64,000 bases of DNA from JANSWP01 sp041941305 (GTDB taxonomy: Bacteria; Bacteroidota; Bacteroidia; Chitinophagales; Saprospiraceae): the NCBI GenBank assembly GCA_041941305.1, contig JBGTQJ010000035.1:35720-99719 (forward strand), given 5' to 3'. This document shows positions 25,839 through 36,300 of the stretch, piece after piece. Each line of letters starts with the position of its first letter. The first letter of the stretch is position 1. A model generated the notes under the pieces. That model had not been told where the DNA came from, searched no databases, and saw nothing but the letters and a program-made list of their open reading frames with translations. Made by a program: the position numbers and the translations under genes.

Positions 25839-28800
25839 TCAATTTACCCCTTCTTCCTTTTTCCGCATCAGCATTTCTGGTCCTTTTTCCCGCATCATTT
25901 CGTTGATACGATTCAATTTTTCATTCCAAAGTCCTTCCAAGGATTGCAATTCCTTATCCAACTTGGCAGATAACTCTTTTCGCACCTCCTCTGCCTGAAC
26001 GGTCGGGGGATAATCGCCGCGCTGCTGGTCACCCATTAAAAAAGTGAGGTGATTGTTTAAGCGAATGCCAAAGTTGAGCGGGTCCTGCCGGCTTTGATTT
26101 TTGGTTTGGTGGATATTGTTCTCGATGATCGTCATTTCTTTTTCCAATTCATTCACGGCATCTCGAATTTCCTGGTAAGCAGGAGCCTCCCCCGTTTTTT
26201 CTTTGATGTATTTCAAATCCTTTCGGACACTCCGAATGTCCAACATTGCCTGGTGGGCGTCATTCACTTTATCGCGAACTTTGACGATGAAATCAAATTG
26301 TTTTTGATAGTCTTCAGGCGTATTGGGAAGGCGGGGATCTTTGATAATATCGAACTCCTGTTCAATGGATTGATCGCCAACTGTCAGCCGAGCTTTGTAT
26401 TTGCCAGGAACAGCTTTTGGACCGACATTAGGAGAAGAATACAAGACCATTCCAGGAAAATCCTTGAATCCGGGATAACGCATATTCCACACAAAGCGAT
26501 TGCCACCAGTTTGGACTTTTAGTTTGTTCTTTTTGTCTTTAGCGTTAGTCGCGTAAGCCTGAATCAAATCACCATCCAATTCCAAGATTTCTAACTTGAC
26601 AGGTGTTTTTTCATCGTGATTTTTCAGGAAATAATGAAAGAGGACACCATTAGGGTGGTTTTCGCCTACTTTACGCAAATCGGGTTGTCGCCAGCCACCA
26701 CCTGCCATTCGATAGGAGTCTTTTGGTTTGAACAAATGAAAATCTTGCGTCGCCAAGGCATCGTCCAGTTGATGTAAAGGCGTCAAATCATCAATCATCC
26801 AAAAACTACGACCATGTGTGGCGGCAATCAAATTATTGTCCCGGACATGTAAATCCCGAATCGAAACGATGGGCAAATTCAATTGAAAAGCTTGCCAATT
26901 ATCGCCGTCATCAAATGATACATACATGCCCCATTCCGTCCCCGCATACAACAAACCAGGTCGTACCGGATCAGCCCTGATTGCTCGGGTATAATGGTTT
27001 TCATCAATTCCACTAGTGATGAGTTTCCAGGTCTTTCCGTAATTGGTCGTTTTGTATAAATACGGGGTATAATCTCCAAATTTATAAGAAGTTGCGGCTA
27101 CATATGCTCCGCCTTCTATGGTGGGATGAACATCTATGCAATTCATCATATTGTGCTTTGGGGCCATGGGAGGCCTTACATTTTCCCAGGTTTCACCCCC
27201 ATTTCTGGTTACGTGAATTAAGCCATCATCCGAACCCGTCCATATGACACCTTCTTCATAAGGCGATTCCATCGCAGCGAAAACAGTTGCATAATATTCC
27301 ACCCCGGTGTTGTCCTGTGTAATTGGTCCACCCGAAGATTTTATGGTTGTCGGGTCATTTCGAGTCAAATCCGGTGAAATGGTCTCCCAGGAATGCCCTT
27401 CATTATAACTGACATGAACATGATTAGAGGTTGCATACAGTTTATCTGAATTGTGTGGACTGAAAAAGACAGGGTAATTCCAATTGAAGCGATATTTCAT
27501 CACTTCGGCACCTGAACCCGCAGGATTGAATGGCCAAATGTTGGTAGAGCGCGTTTGACCAGTCCGATGGTCTTTTCGCATCATATAGCCTTTATAAGTA
27601 CCGCCGTATACAATATCTGCATTGTCAGGGTCTGGTGCCAAATGTGCACTTTCGCCACCGGCAGAGGGCTCCCAATCGGCTTCCGAAATGCTGTTGCCAC
27701 TGCTGCGATGCGCAATCCGTACTGTACTATTGTCTTGTTGTGCTCCATAAATTCGATAGGGAAAAACATTATCCGTAGTAACTCGATAAAACTGAGAAGT
27801 AGGCTGATTGTAATAAGTGGTCCAGTTTGCCCCTGCATCATTTGAAACCTGACCACCACCGTCATCTGCCACCGCCATTCTTTGATTGTTATTTGGGTCA
27901 ATCCACAAATCGTGATGGTCACTGTGCGGCGTTGAGATGGATTTAAAATTCTTTCCACCATCTTTCGACCGCCAAAAACTGACATTACACACATATACAA
28001 TATCTTCATTTTGGGTATCGGCATATATGCGGGAATAATACCAGGCTCGTTGTCGCAATGCCCTGTTTTCGTTCACTTTCTCCCAGGTCCAGCCGCCATT
28101 ATCGGATCGAAAGACACCACCGTCTTCTGATTCAATGATGGTCCATATCCGTTCTGAATTCACAGGAGAAACAGCTATTCCAATGATTCCAATAACGCCT
28201 TTTGGCAAACCGGGACGATGCGTCAATTTTTCCCAATTATCTCCACCATCCTTGCTTTTCCAAAGGTGACTGCCAGGTCCACCACTATCCATTCGATAGC
28301 CATTGCGTTTGATTTGCCAGGTACTTGCATAAACAATTCTGGCATTATTGGGGTCGAGTATAACATCCACTGCACCTGCTTTATCGCTTTCATAAAGAAT
28401 GCGCTCCCAGTTTTCTCCACCATCTTTCGAGCGATACAAACCCCGCACTTCATTGGGTTTCCAAAGATTGCCCATTGCCGCCACATAGACCCAATCCGGA
28501 TTTTTTGGATGCACCCGAATGCGACCGATGTGTTCAGAACCTTTTAATCCAATATGCTTCCAACTTTTCCCAGCATCTGTGCTGCGCCAAAGTCCCCAAC
28601 CGGAAGAAACATTGCCCCTAACTGTTTGCTCCCCTTCCCCAACATAAATTACATTTGGGTCGCTTTCGGACACTGCCACTGCCCCAATCGAACCGCCAAA
28701 ATAACCGTCGGAAATACAGGTCCATGTATTGCCTGCATCTTCTGTTTTCCAAACACCACCGCCAGCAGTCCCTATGTAATACAATTTTTCATTTCCGGGC

Positions 28801-28988
28801 ACCCCAGCCACCGTCCCTGCACGACCACCTCTAAATGGTCCAACCAGTCGCCATTTCATGCCATTGTAAAGGCTTTCATCAAAAGTGACTTTGGAGGATT
28901 GTTTTTTTGATTTCTGAGCAGTTATAGAGTTAGGAATGCAAAGTATTAATGCGAAAAAAGAAAGGAAAAGTATCGTTCTGTTTGTCAT
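25839..28988 (-). CDS. Sortilin/BNR-repeat propeller protein (VPS10-like)
   Basis: 1,049 residues from the Met opening a signal peptide (ILFLSFFALILCIPNSITAQ). The first about 750 residues are beta-propeller repeats with Asp-box motifs (KTEDAGNTW, RSTDAGKSW, RSKDGGENW, KSKDGGDNW, RSDNGGWTW, TRNGGETW, KTTNYGKTW). The C-terminal 250 residues hold a beta domain (LKVQTGGNRFVWNMRYPG) and a charged helical end (ELSAKLDKELQSLEGL). Proteins of this type are often annotated as glycosyl hydrolases, but no catalytic residues have been shown here. Unlike the gene at the window start it has no T9SS sorting domain, so it is probably periplasmic. It separates two cytochrome paralogues. Confidence 0.88.
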   Translation of the reverse strand: MTNRTILFLSFFALILCIPNSITAQKSKKQSSKVTFDESLYNGMKWRLVGPFRGGRAGTVAGVPGNEKLYYIGTAGGGVWKTEDAGNTWTCISDGYFGGSIGAVAVSESDPNVIYVGEGEQTVRGNVSSGWGLWRSTDAGKSWKHIGLKGSEHIGRIRVHPKNPDWVYVAAMGNLWKPNEVRGLYRSKDGGENWERILYESDKAGAVDVILDPNNARIVYASTWQIKRNGYRMDSGGPGSHLWKSKDGGDNWEKLTHRPGLPKGVIGIIGIAVSPVNSERIWTIIESEDGGVFRSDNGGWTWEKVNENRALRQRAWYYSRIYADTQNEDIVYVCNVSFWRSKDGGKNFKSISTPHSDHHDLWIDPNNNQRMAVADDGGGQVSNDAGANWTTYYNQPTSQFYRVTTDNVFPYRIYGAQQDNSTVRIAHRSSGNSISEADWEPSAGGESAHLAPDPDNADIVYGGTYKGYMMRKDHRTGQTRSTNIWPFNPAGSGAEVMKYRFNWNYPVFFSPHNSDKLYATSNHVHVSYNEGHSWETISPDLTRNDPTTIKSSGGPITQDNTGVEYYATVFAAMESPYEEGVIWTGSDDGLIHVTRNGGETWENVRPPMAPKHNMMNCIDVHPTIEGGAYVAATSYKFGDYTPYLYKTTNYGKTWKLITSGIDENHYTRAIRADPVRPGLLYAGTEWGMYVSFDDGDNWQAFQLNLPIVSIRDLHVRDNNLIAATHGRSFWMIDDLTPLHQLDDALATQDFHLFKPKDSYRMAGGGWRQPDLRKVGENHPNGVLFHYFLKNHDEKTPVKLEILELDGDLIQAYATNAKDKKNKLKVQTGGNRFVWNMRYPGFKDFPGMVLYSSPNVGPKAVPGKYKARLTVGDQSIEQEFDIIKDPRLPNTPEDYQKQFDFIVKVRDKVNDAHQAMLDIRSVRKDLKYIKEKTGEAPAYQEIRDAVNELEKEMTIIENNIHQTKNQSRQDPLNFGIRLNNHLTFLMGDQQRGDYPPTVQAEEVRKELSAKLDKELQSLEGLWNEKLNRINEMMREKGPEMLMRKKEEGVN

Positions 28989-29009
28989 AGGGATGAGAGT
29001 TTTAATCAC

Positions 29010-29304
29010 GGATTAATTGAGAATGGAGAGAACAGTCCGATAAAGATAGATTCTTTTGGGAAATAGGATCATACATGAAACAAGTTGAATCTTTTTGGAT
29101 CCTCAGCTGAGAATGTAAGTTGATAATTAAGTTACCTTTTTATTTATTCCGAACACTAATAATTGAATAATGGAGCAGAGATGCAAGAAAGGAAGTCAAT
29201 ATGATGAAATATCCCCAACATTTAACACTTCGAAATTAAATTAAACTAAACCAACCAGTTTTTTACAGTCATTATTTTTTAATATTTTTGAAAACTGCAC
29301 GCTA
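29010..29304. other. Intergenic region, divergent
   Basis: Nearly 300 bp between divergent genes. I see a TATTTTTG (-7-like) at 29283-29290, about 15 bp before the small gene at 29305, and nothing else recognisable. Confidence 0.4.
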
Positions 29305-29487
29305 ATGTCAAAACCTAAAAAACACAAAAAAAGAATCCGAGAAATTAAATTCGCAATAGATTTAATGAACGAAGATCCTGAATTTTATGAAACTATTTTA
29401 GGTAGTAAAGAAAACCTTCAAAAATGGGTTGATTTTCAATTGAGAGAACTCCAAATTGCCATTGATGCACTATCAGAAGAGGAATAA
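29305..29487 (+). CDS. Small charged helical protein, unknown
   Basis: 60 residues, strongly charged and predicted helical: basic N-terminus (SKPKKHKKRIREIK) and acidic C-terminus (IDALSEEE). A TATTTTTG motif lies 15 bp upstream. It is followed after 22 bp by another 60-residue helical gene, suggesting a two-gene unit. No family recognised. The compact pair and absence of an overlapping larger frame favour real genes. Confidence 0.5.
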   Translation: MSKPKKHKKRIREIKFAIDLMNEDPEFYETILGSKENLQKWVDFQLRELQIAIDALSEEE

Positions 29488-29509
29488 TTTTAAAATAAAA
29501 AAAGATATT

Positions 29510-29692
29510 ATGCAAAATTCAGCCATTAAAATAGTTGCCGACCTAAATAAGGTTGCAGAGCATATTCAATCATTAAAAATTGATTTAATTGGGGACAAAA
29601 TGCTTCGTGAAGATAAAATGTCCTTAAAAAATACGGTCGAAGATTTGATCAAACAATTAGAGCAATTAAAAAGAAAATATAGTACTGATTAG
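29510..29692 (+). CDS. Small coiled-coil-like protein, unknown
   Basis: 60 residues from ATG 29510 (MQNSAIKIVADLNKVAEHIQ). Leu/Ile heptads through the whole length (LNKVAEHIQSLKIDLIG; LKNTVEDLIKQLEQLKRK) predict a helical hairpin or coiled coil. It directly follows the small charged gene and precedes the second cytochrome c'-like gene by 100 bp. Function unknown; a partner of the previous small protein is possible. Confidence 0.5.
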   Translation: MQNSAIKIVADLNKVAEHIQSLKIDLIGDKMLREDKMSLKNTVEDLIKQLEQLKRKYSTD

Positions 29693-29792
29693 TAAAACCT
29701 TCAAATATTATTTTTCTACTACAAACAATCGTTTTGAATAATTTATCCCTAACTATGCAAAATATTTTCACCCTAGTTTGAAACAGTCGAAA

Positions 29793-30248
29793 ATGAGAAA
29801 ATTATTTGCCTTTACCATATTCCTCCTCCTGTTCTTTGCATTAGCTTGTAATGAAATCAACTCAAATAGCAACCATATAATACCAACCCAACCAAACCCC
29901 AATGGTGATAGTGAGTTGGCGCTGTTGATGCGGGAAATGTTTGAAGACGGCTTGCGCATCAAAGAACAAATTGAAAATGGGGAAAAGCCCGAAGTCCTAA
30001 AAAAATTTGAAGCCATCCATACCGCTCAAGCCACCGAACCTGAAAAAGCAGCGAGCGAGACCTACAAAAATTTTGCAGTTTCCTATTTGGCAGCAATGGA
30101 GCGTTTACAAAATGCTACTGCTGAAGATGTATTTGATACCTATCAGGGTATGGTTCAAAGTTGTATGAGTTGTCATCAGGCTTTGTGTCCAAGACCAATG
30201 GTTCGGATAAAGAAATTGTACCTTGATGGGGAAGAATCTGACCTTTGA
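29793..30248 (+). CDS. Cytochrome c'/c556-like lipoprotein, paralogue 2
   Basis: 151 residues with lipoprotein signal (TIFLLLFFALAC) and C-terminal haem motif CMSCH. The central region is nearly identical to the gene at 25322 (shared PTQPNPNGDSELALLMREMF and KKFEAIHTA.ATEPEKAA), while the signal peptide and C-terminal tip diverge. The duplication includes upstream non-coding sequence, since aatttatccctaactatgc occurs before both genes (25271 and 29739). Only 19 bp separate its stop from the methyltransferase ATG downstream, so the two may be co-transcribed. The function is probably the same as paralogue 1, under possibly different regulation. Confidence 0.8.
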   Translation: MRKLFAFTIFLLLFFALACNEINSNSNHIIPTQPNPNGDSELALLMREMFEDGLRIKEQIENGEKPEVLKKFEAIHTAQATEPEKAASETYKNFAVSYLAAMERLQNATAEDVFDTYQGMVQSCMSCHQALCPRPMVRIKKLYLDGEESDL

Positions 30249-30267
30249 GTTCAAAGCTCATAAAAGA

Positions 30268-31290
30268 ATGACACAACTAACCGAAGCAGAAAAACAAATC
30301 ATCGCCTGCCTAACCTGGTTCCGTACCAGGTATGCACTCTTTGCGGGTTTGGACATGAACAGAAAAGCGACTCAGGAAAGCATCAGGGATTTCGGAAAAA
30401 TCTGGATAGGTACTTTTCTGGAGGATTGGGGCAAGTCTTTTGATGAACTGGAAAGTAAAGGTATTTTAAAACAAAAGGATGGAGATTATTGCTTTACGGA
30501 AATTGGAGAAGCACTCAAAACCAAGCTGGCTACAGAAGTCCCTGTCTTTAAATATGAGTACGATTATTATTTCGCTTTGGAACAAAACAGCAAGGCGCAT
30601 CAGCAATTTTGTCTTGAAGTATATGGTGCAGACTTTTCTCAGCATGGGTTGATCGATCAATTAGAGCTCCAGGTGCTGATTGAACAATTGAAACACCATC
30701 AGCATGCAAACATCATCGATATCGGTTGTGGGAATGGACGAATAACTGAATATTTAACTGGTCTGGTCAATAGTCAATTTTTGGGTATTGATATTTCAGC
30801 CCAAGCGATTCAAGTTGCCCAAGAACGCAACCAATATTCCAACCTTGCCTTTGAGGCAGGCAATATGAACTCGCTTACTAGCAACCAGCGTTTTGATGCA
30901 ATATTGTTTTTAGATACCATTTATTACGCAGCGAATATTCAAACAACGCTTAGGGACTGCGTAGATATGCTAACTGAAAACGGAGTCATTTACATGTATT
31001 ATTCTGAATTCATCATGGGGCAGGAAGAGCTGGAATATTTAGCTGGCGCAAATACCCGACTTGCCAAAATTTTAAAAGAACTTGGACTTCAGTTTGAATT
31101 TACCAATTTAACCGAATCGGGCATTCGACATTGGAAAAAGAAGCTCAATACATTAGAGTCTATGAAGCATGAATTTGAAGATGAGGGCAATTTAGCATTA
31201 TGGGATTACAGATATCGCGAAGCTAATCGATATGCCCATTGGGGAGATGATAAGTATGCCAGGTATTTTTATGAGATAAGGAAAGATTAA
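30268..31290 (+). CDS. SAM-dependent methyltransferase
   Basis: 340 residues from ATG 30268; a longer frame would overlap the cytochrome gene. Residues 1-100 form a helical, winged-helix-like N-terminal domain (EAEKQIIACLTWFRTRYAL). The Rossmann methyltransferase core starts near residue 150 with motif I IIDIGCGNGRITEYL, acidic motif II FLGIDISAQAI and motif IV-like RFDAILFLDTIYYAA. The acceptor substrate is unknown; the N-terminal helical domain resembles those of small-molecule or natural-product methyltransferases (weak inference). A strong hairpin follows. Confidence 0.85.
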   Translation: MTQLTEAEKQIIACLTWFRTRYALFAGLDMNRKATQESIRDFGKIWIGTFLEDWGKSFDELESKGILKQKDGDYCFTEIGEALKTKLATEVPVFKYEYDYYFALEQNSKAHQQFCLEVYGADFSQHGLIDQLELQVLIEQLKHHQHANIIDIGCGNGRITEYLTGLVNSQFLGIDISAQAIQVAQERNQYSNLAFEAGNMNSLTSNQRFDAILFLDTIYYAANIQTTLRDCVDMLTENGVIYMYYSEFIMGQEELEYLAGANTRLAKILKELGLQFEFTNLTESGIRHWKKKLNTLESMKHEFEDEGNLALWDYRYREANRYAHWGDDKYARYFYEIRKD

Positions 31291-31291
31291 T

Positions 31292-31349
31292 TTTTTTGTT
31301 GCGGGGTGCGGGGTTAGTCAACTGGCACCCCGCATCCCGCAACAAAAAA
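31292..31349. terminator. Bidirectional terminator built of mirrored heptamers
   Basis: ttttttgttgcggggtgc (from 31292) mirrors ...gcatcccgcaacaaaaaa (to 31349), with T-runs on both strands, between convergent genes. The arms read as 7-bp units (ttgcggg, gtgcggg), linking it to the other mirrored arrays; a related stem is at 48687. Confidence 0.85.
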
Positions 31350-31355
31350 TACGCA

Positions 31356-33164
31356 TCACCACTCTCCATATCGAAAACCAACATACAAGCGCCTTCCCGT
31401 CAAATTCCCCCAAAGCATTCCCCCATCAAATTGATTGCTGAAAGGGGCTTCTCCTCCGTAGTATAATTTTCGTTGCCATTGATTCAAAACATTGTCCATG
31501 CCTACAAAGAATGAGACCCTTTCCGGAAATTGTTTAGCTGTCCTCGATACCGGGAGCCTGAAAGTCAAACGACAATCCAATCGGTGAACAAATGGAGTAT
31601 TTCCACCATTCCAGGCTCCTCCATCTGGAAGGCGCTGGGAGCTCCGCAACAAATAAAGCAAATTCAGTTTGGTAGGAAAACCATGTTCAAAGAAAGCAAA
31701 CTGGATCTTGGTATGCCATTGATGTCTGGAATGAAATGGTAGTTCTCGCAATCTTCCTTCCACGGTGGTTTTTGCAATATCGTACCTGTATAGAAGATGG
31801 AGAATGGCTTTTCTTGAGAAAGTAATCTTGGCAGCACCTTCCAGAGTCTGACGACTGGCTTTTCCATCCAAAGGATAAATTTGAAGTAGCTCGACATTGC
31901 TATCCAAATCCAGGACCATGCCTTTTTGGTAAAAACGATGATAATACTGCAATTGAAAAAATAAATGACCATCAAAATTCAACCAATCTCTAGGATAGAC
32001 TTGGGCAACTGCACCGTAATACCAGGCGCGGGAAGCTGTTTCACCTTCAAAAGAGACTTTTCTCGAACTCAATAGGTAGCGATTATTCTCTGCCAGAACA
32101 TTTTCAAATTGATAGCCAGAACCGCTAAAAACACCAAATAGCAAATCTTTGGATTGCTGAAAATTGACCTTAATGCCTGGGTGCAATTCCCACTCTTCCA
32201 TATTGTGGTAATCAAGATGTAAATAAGACTTCAACTGAAACTTGCCCCAAAAGAATTGGCGAAAGCTACCAAACCATCCGAACACTTTTTCATCCCTATC
32301 CATTTGCAAGCTATCAAAGGTTTGTTCTTTTTCCAGCTTTCGATACTTCAATCCAGTTTGAAATTCTGAAAAAACCCTATCTGCCCGATAACCCAAAAAT
32401 GCTTCCAGGTGATTTTCCCTGGCTTCCAAAGGACGCAAACCAAACCAGGAATCCTGGCGATGCCATCTGGCAGCCATATTGCCGAAAATCTCTTGCTTAT
32501 ATTTATTTCTTGCAATAGGCAATTTGTATTTTTTATTAAAGTACAGTCCACCTTGTGTTACCTCATCACCAAAACCATATAAGTCTGGCTTCATTTGATG
32601 CTCCTCTTTTTCGAACCCCATTTGCCCACCTGTATTGTGAACTTTCAAAAAATAGCTCCCAATGTTGGAACTCAACTTTTTGTAATTCACCGAAGTAGAT
32701 TGAAAAAGAAAAAGACGTTTCCGAAGCGGCAAATCCATAAATTCATCTTCATTGGAATCTCTCTGTTGATTGAGATACCGTCCATTCACCAAAAATAAAT
32801 GTCTCACAGGATATCCAGTGCGAAAATTGACCTTAGCTGTAAAATCCATCTCGCCAAAATGACTTCCAGATAATTGAACAAAATCTTTGTACTCTCCCGG
32901 AGCAAACAAGGACATCATTCCAAATACCATTGGAGACAGTCCTTTGGGTACATGAGTCGTCATCACGCCAGAATTTAGGGAAGTCGGATAATTTTCAATA
33001 AAAAATCGCTTGCCCAAACCATTGTAAGAAAAAACACTGTTGTTTCCAAGGGACATTCCATTCAGCGAACTGCCCAGGTAGGGAATATAATTATTCTGAA
33101 AGAGCGGTTGAGCATTTATTTGTAGTGTGCCAATTAGCAACAGGAGTATTGTTAAACGTGTCAT
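31356..33164 (-). CDS. TonB-receptor-like outer membrane beta-barrel without plug
   Basis: 602 residues with signal peptide (ILLLLIGTLQINAQ). Alternating polar/aromatic strands continue to a C-terminal GRRLYVGFRYGEW, the usual end of Bacteroidota TonB-dependent barrels, preceded by FFVGMDNVLNQWQR. The N-terminal segment after the signal is short and shows no full plug or carboxypeptidase-like domain, so this is either a stripped-down receptor or a different outer-membrane channel. It lies downstream of, and on the same strand as, the alpha-2-macroglobulin-like gene, separated by a tandem repeat. Co-function is possible but unproven. Confidence 0.65.
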   Translation of the reverse strand: MTRLTILLLLIGTLQINAQPLFQNNYIPYLGSSLNGMSLGNNSVFSYNGLGKRFFIENYPTSLNSGVMTTHVPKGLSPMVFGMMSLFAPGEYKDFVQLSGSHFGEMDFTAKVNFRTGYPVRHLFLVNGRYLNQQRDSNEDEFMDLPLRKRLFLFQSTSVNYKKLSSNIGSYFLKVHNTGGQMGFEKEEHQMKPDLYGFGDEVTQGGLYFNKKYKLPIARNKYKQEIFGNMAARWHRQDSWFGLRPLEARENHLEAFLGYRADRVFSEFQTGLKYRKLEKEQTFDSLQMDRDEKVFGWFGSFRQFFWGKFQLKSYLHLDYHNMEEWELHPGIKVNFQQSKDLLFGVFSGSGYQFENVLAENNRYLLSSRKVSFEGETASRAWYYGAVAQVYPRDWLNFDGHLFFQLQYYHRFYQKGMVLDLDSNVELLQIYPLDGKASRQTLEGAAKITFSRKAILHLLYRYDIAKTTVEGRLRELPFHSRHQWHTKIQFAFFEHGFPTKLNLLYLLRSSQRLPDGGAWNGGNTPFVHRLDCRLTFRLPVSRTAKQFPERVSFFVGMDNVLNQWQRKLYYGGEAPFSNQFDGGMLWGNLTGRRLYVGFRYGEW

Positions 33165-33178
33165 AATTTTAGATTTTT

Positions 33179-33298
33179 CAGTTGTTGGTTGTCAGTTGTG
33201 CATTTGAACAATTTCAACACACAACTGACAACACACAACTGACAACACACAACTGACAACACACAACTGACAACACACAACTGACCACCGACAACCGA
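33179..33298. repeat. Mirrored heptamer array (CAGTTGT / ACAACTG)
   Basis: A short left arm (cagttgttggttgtcagttg, from 33179) is followed by a right arm of about five 14-bp units acacaactgacaac (33219-33297), each a pair of heptamers. The arms are reverse complements. It fills the gap between two minus-strand genes. Confidence 0.85.
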
Positions 33299-33301
33299 CT
33301 T

Positions 33302-36300
33302 TCATTCTATCACAACTTTTTCGCCTCCTTCCCAAAACTTTTGGTCTTCTGAGTAGTAAGGATAAGCCACACTGGCAGGGGCAATATAAGTTCCTGGGAT
33401 GTCCGCCTTCAGGTCAAAATTCAGGATTCGAATTTCTCCAGGAGGAAAAGATTCAAAATAGGCCAATAGATAATTGTCCCTGATTTCGTAGTAGTCAAAG
33501 ATTTGTTGCTCCTGCATGTCTTTTAATTGCCAGGATTGAAGGCTAAGTCCAGCGGGAATACCCAAAATCAGCATTGGAGCATATACTTCATCATTCGATT
33601 GATTTTTGACTTCGGCTGAGAACCGAACGATTTGACTGTTGGCAGCATAGGACTCTGAAAGTTGAGTTTGAAGATGCAATGGTGGTTCATTTCCATTATT
33701 GGGTTTGGTCATTTCCCAATCAACATCAAAAAGCCAGGGCAAGGGATTCTTTGTTTGGCTAAATTGAACCTGTATTGAATTTTGCCCTTTGACCAAATGC
33801 TTTTCAAATCCATCAAAAACAATGGCTCCTCTATGTCCAGCAGAATAAGTTCTTTCTTTTATGAGCTCACCATTAACCGAAAGGGCTATATGTCCGCCAT
33901 CCTGGGTCTTGGAAGTAATCGTTGAATAGGAAGAAAGTGCCTTCAAAGCATGAACCGTTGTCATCGTTGGGCCAAAACGTCCACCATTGTACCTGCCTTC
34001 CCCTATGTATTTTATCATTTTTAGCAATTCCACCTGGTAGCCTTGCAATTTCATCAAGGCTTGAGCCGTGAGCGCTGTTATTTCTATGCTCCTGTATTTC
34101 CCACTGGAGCGTGAGGGATGTGGCGACCAGCCATTGTCCATAAAGTAATCGGTTTTAAAACGAGTTAATAGTATTTCAAGCAATTCTGAAGCAAATTTTT
34201 CATTGCCGAGGTTTAGATTAGTATGGCACACCAGTGCTTGAAAAAAAGGATCTTCACTAGATTTAACTGCTTCATTTATAATGATCAGTTTCTCTCCAAA
34301 ATCTGTAAATCCATTTTCGCTCAAAGCATAAAGCAGATAGGCTTCATTGGCAGTACCTTTAAATTTTTGATGGGTCAATTTTTGAACGAGCCATTCTTCC
34401 GTACGTTGCAACATGGTTTTATCGACTCCATCCCAAACTTTTTGGAGATCATTGAATTGCATCAAGCCATAAGCGGTAAGGTTAACATTGGCTGGTGCCC
34501 GACCGTATAGAGAAAATCCTCCTCCTGATACTTCAAATCCTTTGAGCCTATTGTAGCCTTTCTTCAAAAACCCCATTGCTTTTTTCTTTATTGCAGGGTC
34601 AGTCACCTGATTTCCCTCCAGGTATTGCAATACCAGGATATTGGGATAATTGGTTGAAGAGGTTTGCTCAAAACAGCCATTGGGTTGGCGAAGCAATGAT
34701 GCTATGCCAGACAACAATTCAGACGGCAAATCTGGAAATACTTTGAATTTAGCACTCAAACTGCCTTCCAACATTTCTTCAATTTCAAAGTAAAAAGCTC
34801 GTTCCAATTCATTGCCAGCTACCGAAACTGAATGAGGAAAGCCTTTTGGTGACACTTCCATAGATTCAAAGATATCGTCACTATACAATCCTCCATTAAA
34901 ATGAAGCCGAATATATTGTTGTCCTTTTTTCCGCAATACTTTTATCGGAACCAATATCTCCACAAAATCGCCTGATGGCAAGGTCAGTTGATTACTTTTT
35001 TCTTTTTCCAATTCCAATCCCTTTCCAGGCAGGGAAACTGAAAATATTCCCTTGATCGGTTTCTTTGTATTGTTTTTTAATACAACTGGTAGTTGGATTT
35101 TATCTCCAAAACTGACGATTTTGGGCAATTTGGTTTGAATCACTACTGGCTTATTGACTGAAAAAGTAGTTTCTTTCCTGCCCACTTTGTTACTTGCCCC
35201 AATTCCTTCCAGAATCGCCCGAAAGGTCGTCACCTCATCAGAGGTATAAAACTGGACACGCGACATTCCAGCTTCATTGACCATTACTATTGGCTGCCAA
35301 TAGAGGGTTTTCCGAAAATCACTTCTGCTTTTGCTATTGTTTTTCTTCGAATATTGTGGTGAATAAAAATATCGCTTTCGGTTGTATCTATTTCGAGCAT
35401 ATTCTAAATGCACATACAAATTGGGGCTGTTTTGCCGCAAGTCTGTATCTAAAAAATATTCCTCAGCTGCATAAATATCATTGGAACCAGATTCCAAAGT
35501 ACCACCACTATATCCCAGGGCTTTTTTCTCAATTGACATCTTATAGCCAGAAACAACTACCTCATCTAAGGTGGCGCCTTCCATATCTCTCCTAATTTCC
35601 ACCCCACTCACCCTGCCTTGCAATTCTTCTGTTATTTCAACCTCTTTGACATTCTCTTTTTGAAAAAATTCCAGTTTCACCTCTTTGTTTCCTAAACTTT
35701 TGCTACCAGGTTGATAGGTATAGACTCCAGGTTTAAGGTTCCAATTGTTGATTCTTCCCTGATATTTGATGCCTCTGTAAGAAGCATTGAGCACTTGCTG
35801 ATTGGAGGGATCAGCAATTTTTACTGAAAACTTCCCTTTTTCGTCTGTCAGGACGAAATCATCTTCATCGTTTGTCCAGACTTTGATGCCGCTCACTTGA
35901 GGAGCTTGATAAAAGTAAGCAGTGCCAGCCACCAAAAATTGTTCTCCAGGAAAAAGAACTGCGTCATTCCAGTCTTCTTCTGAATTGCTAAGGATCGCTT
36001 CCCAGGCATATCTTCGCCATCCATGAGTTAACATCACCAGGTCGAGCCCTTTTGTTGCTTTGGGTTCTGTTCCATCAAAATAAAAATTAGGTTCATGGAT
36101 GTCCCCTTTCAACTCAGACTGGAGCAACAATTGAGCAAGGATATTGGGCTGCTTATCATCCGCAAAAGTGTGTAATTTATCATCCACCACTGCCAAAGAA
36201 AAATTTCCGGGGATTCCTTTTCCTTCTTCATCTTTTACCAGAATATCCATCACTACTTTTTCACGAGGCAAATATTCTGATTTGTCCACTTTGATTTCAA

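Noticed and set aside
27581..28024. 147-residue frame inside the sortilin-repeat gene
   Set aside because: Shadow frame of a strongly supported long gene; its sequence has no domain and reflects repeat codons read in another frame.
25839..28988. Calling the propeller protein a sialidase or glycosyl hydrolase
   Set aside because: Asp-box repeats alone do not show activity; the sialidase Arg triad and nucleophile Tyr/Glu could not be identified.
33219..33297. Tandem acacaactgacaac units as a possible CRISPR array
   Set aside because: Units are contiguous with no spacers, only 14 bp long, with no cas genes nearby.
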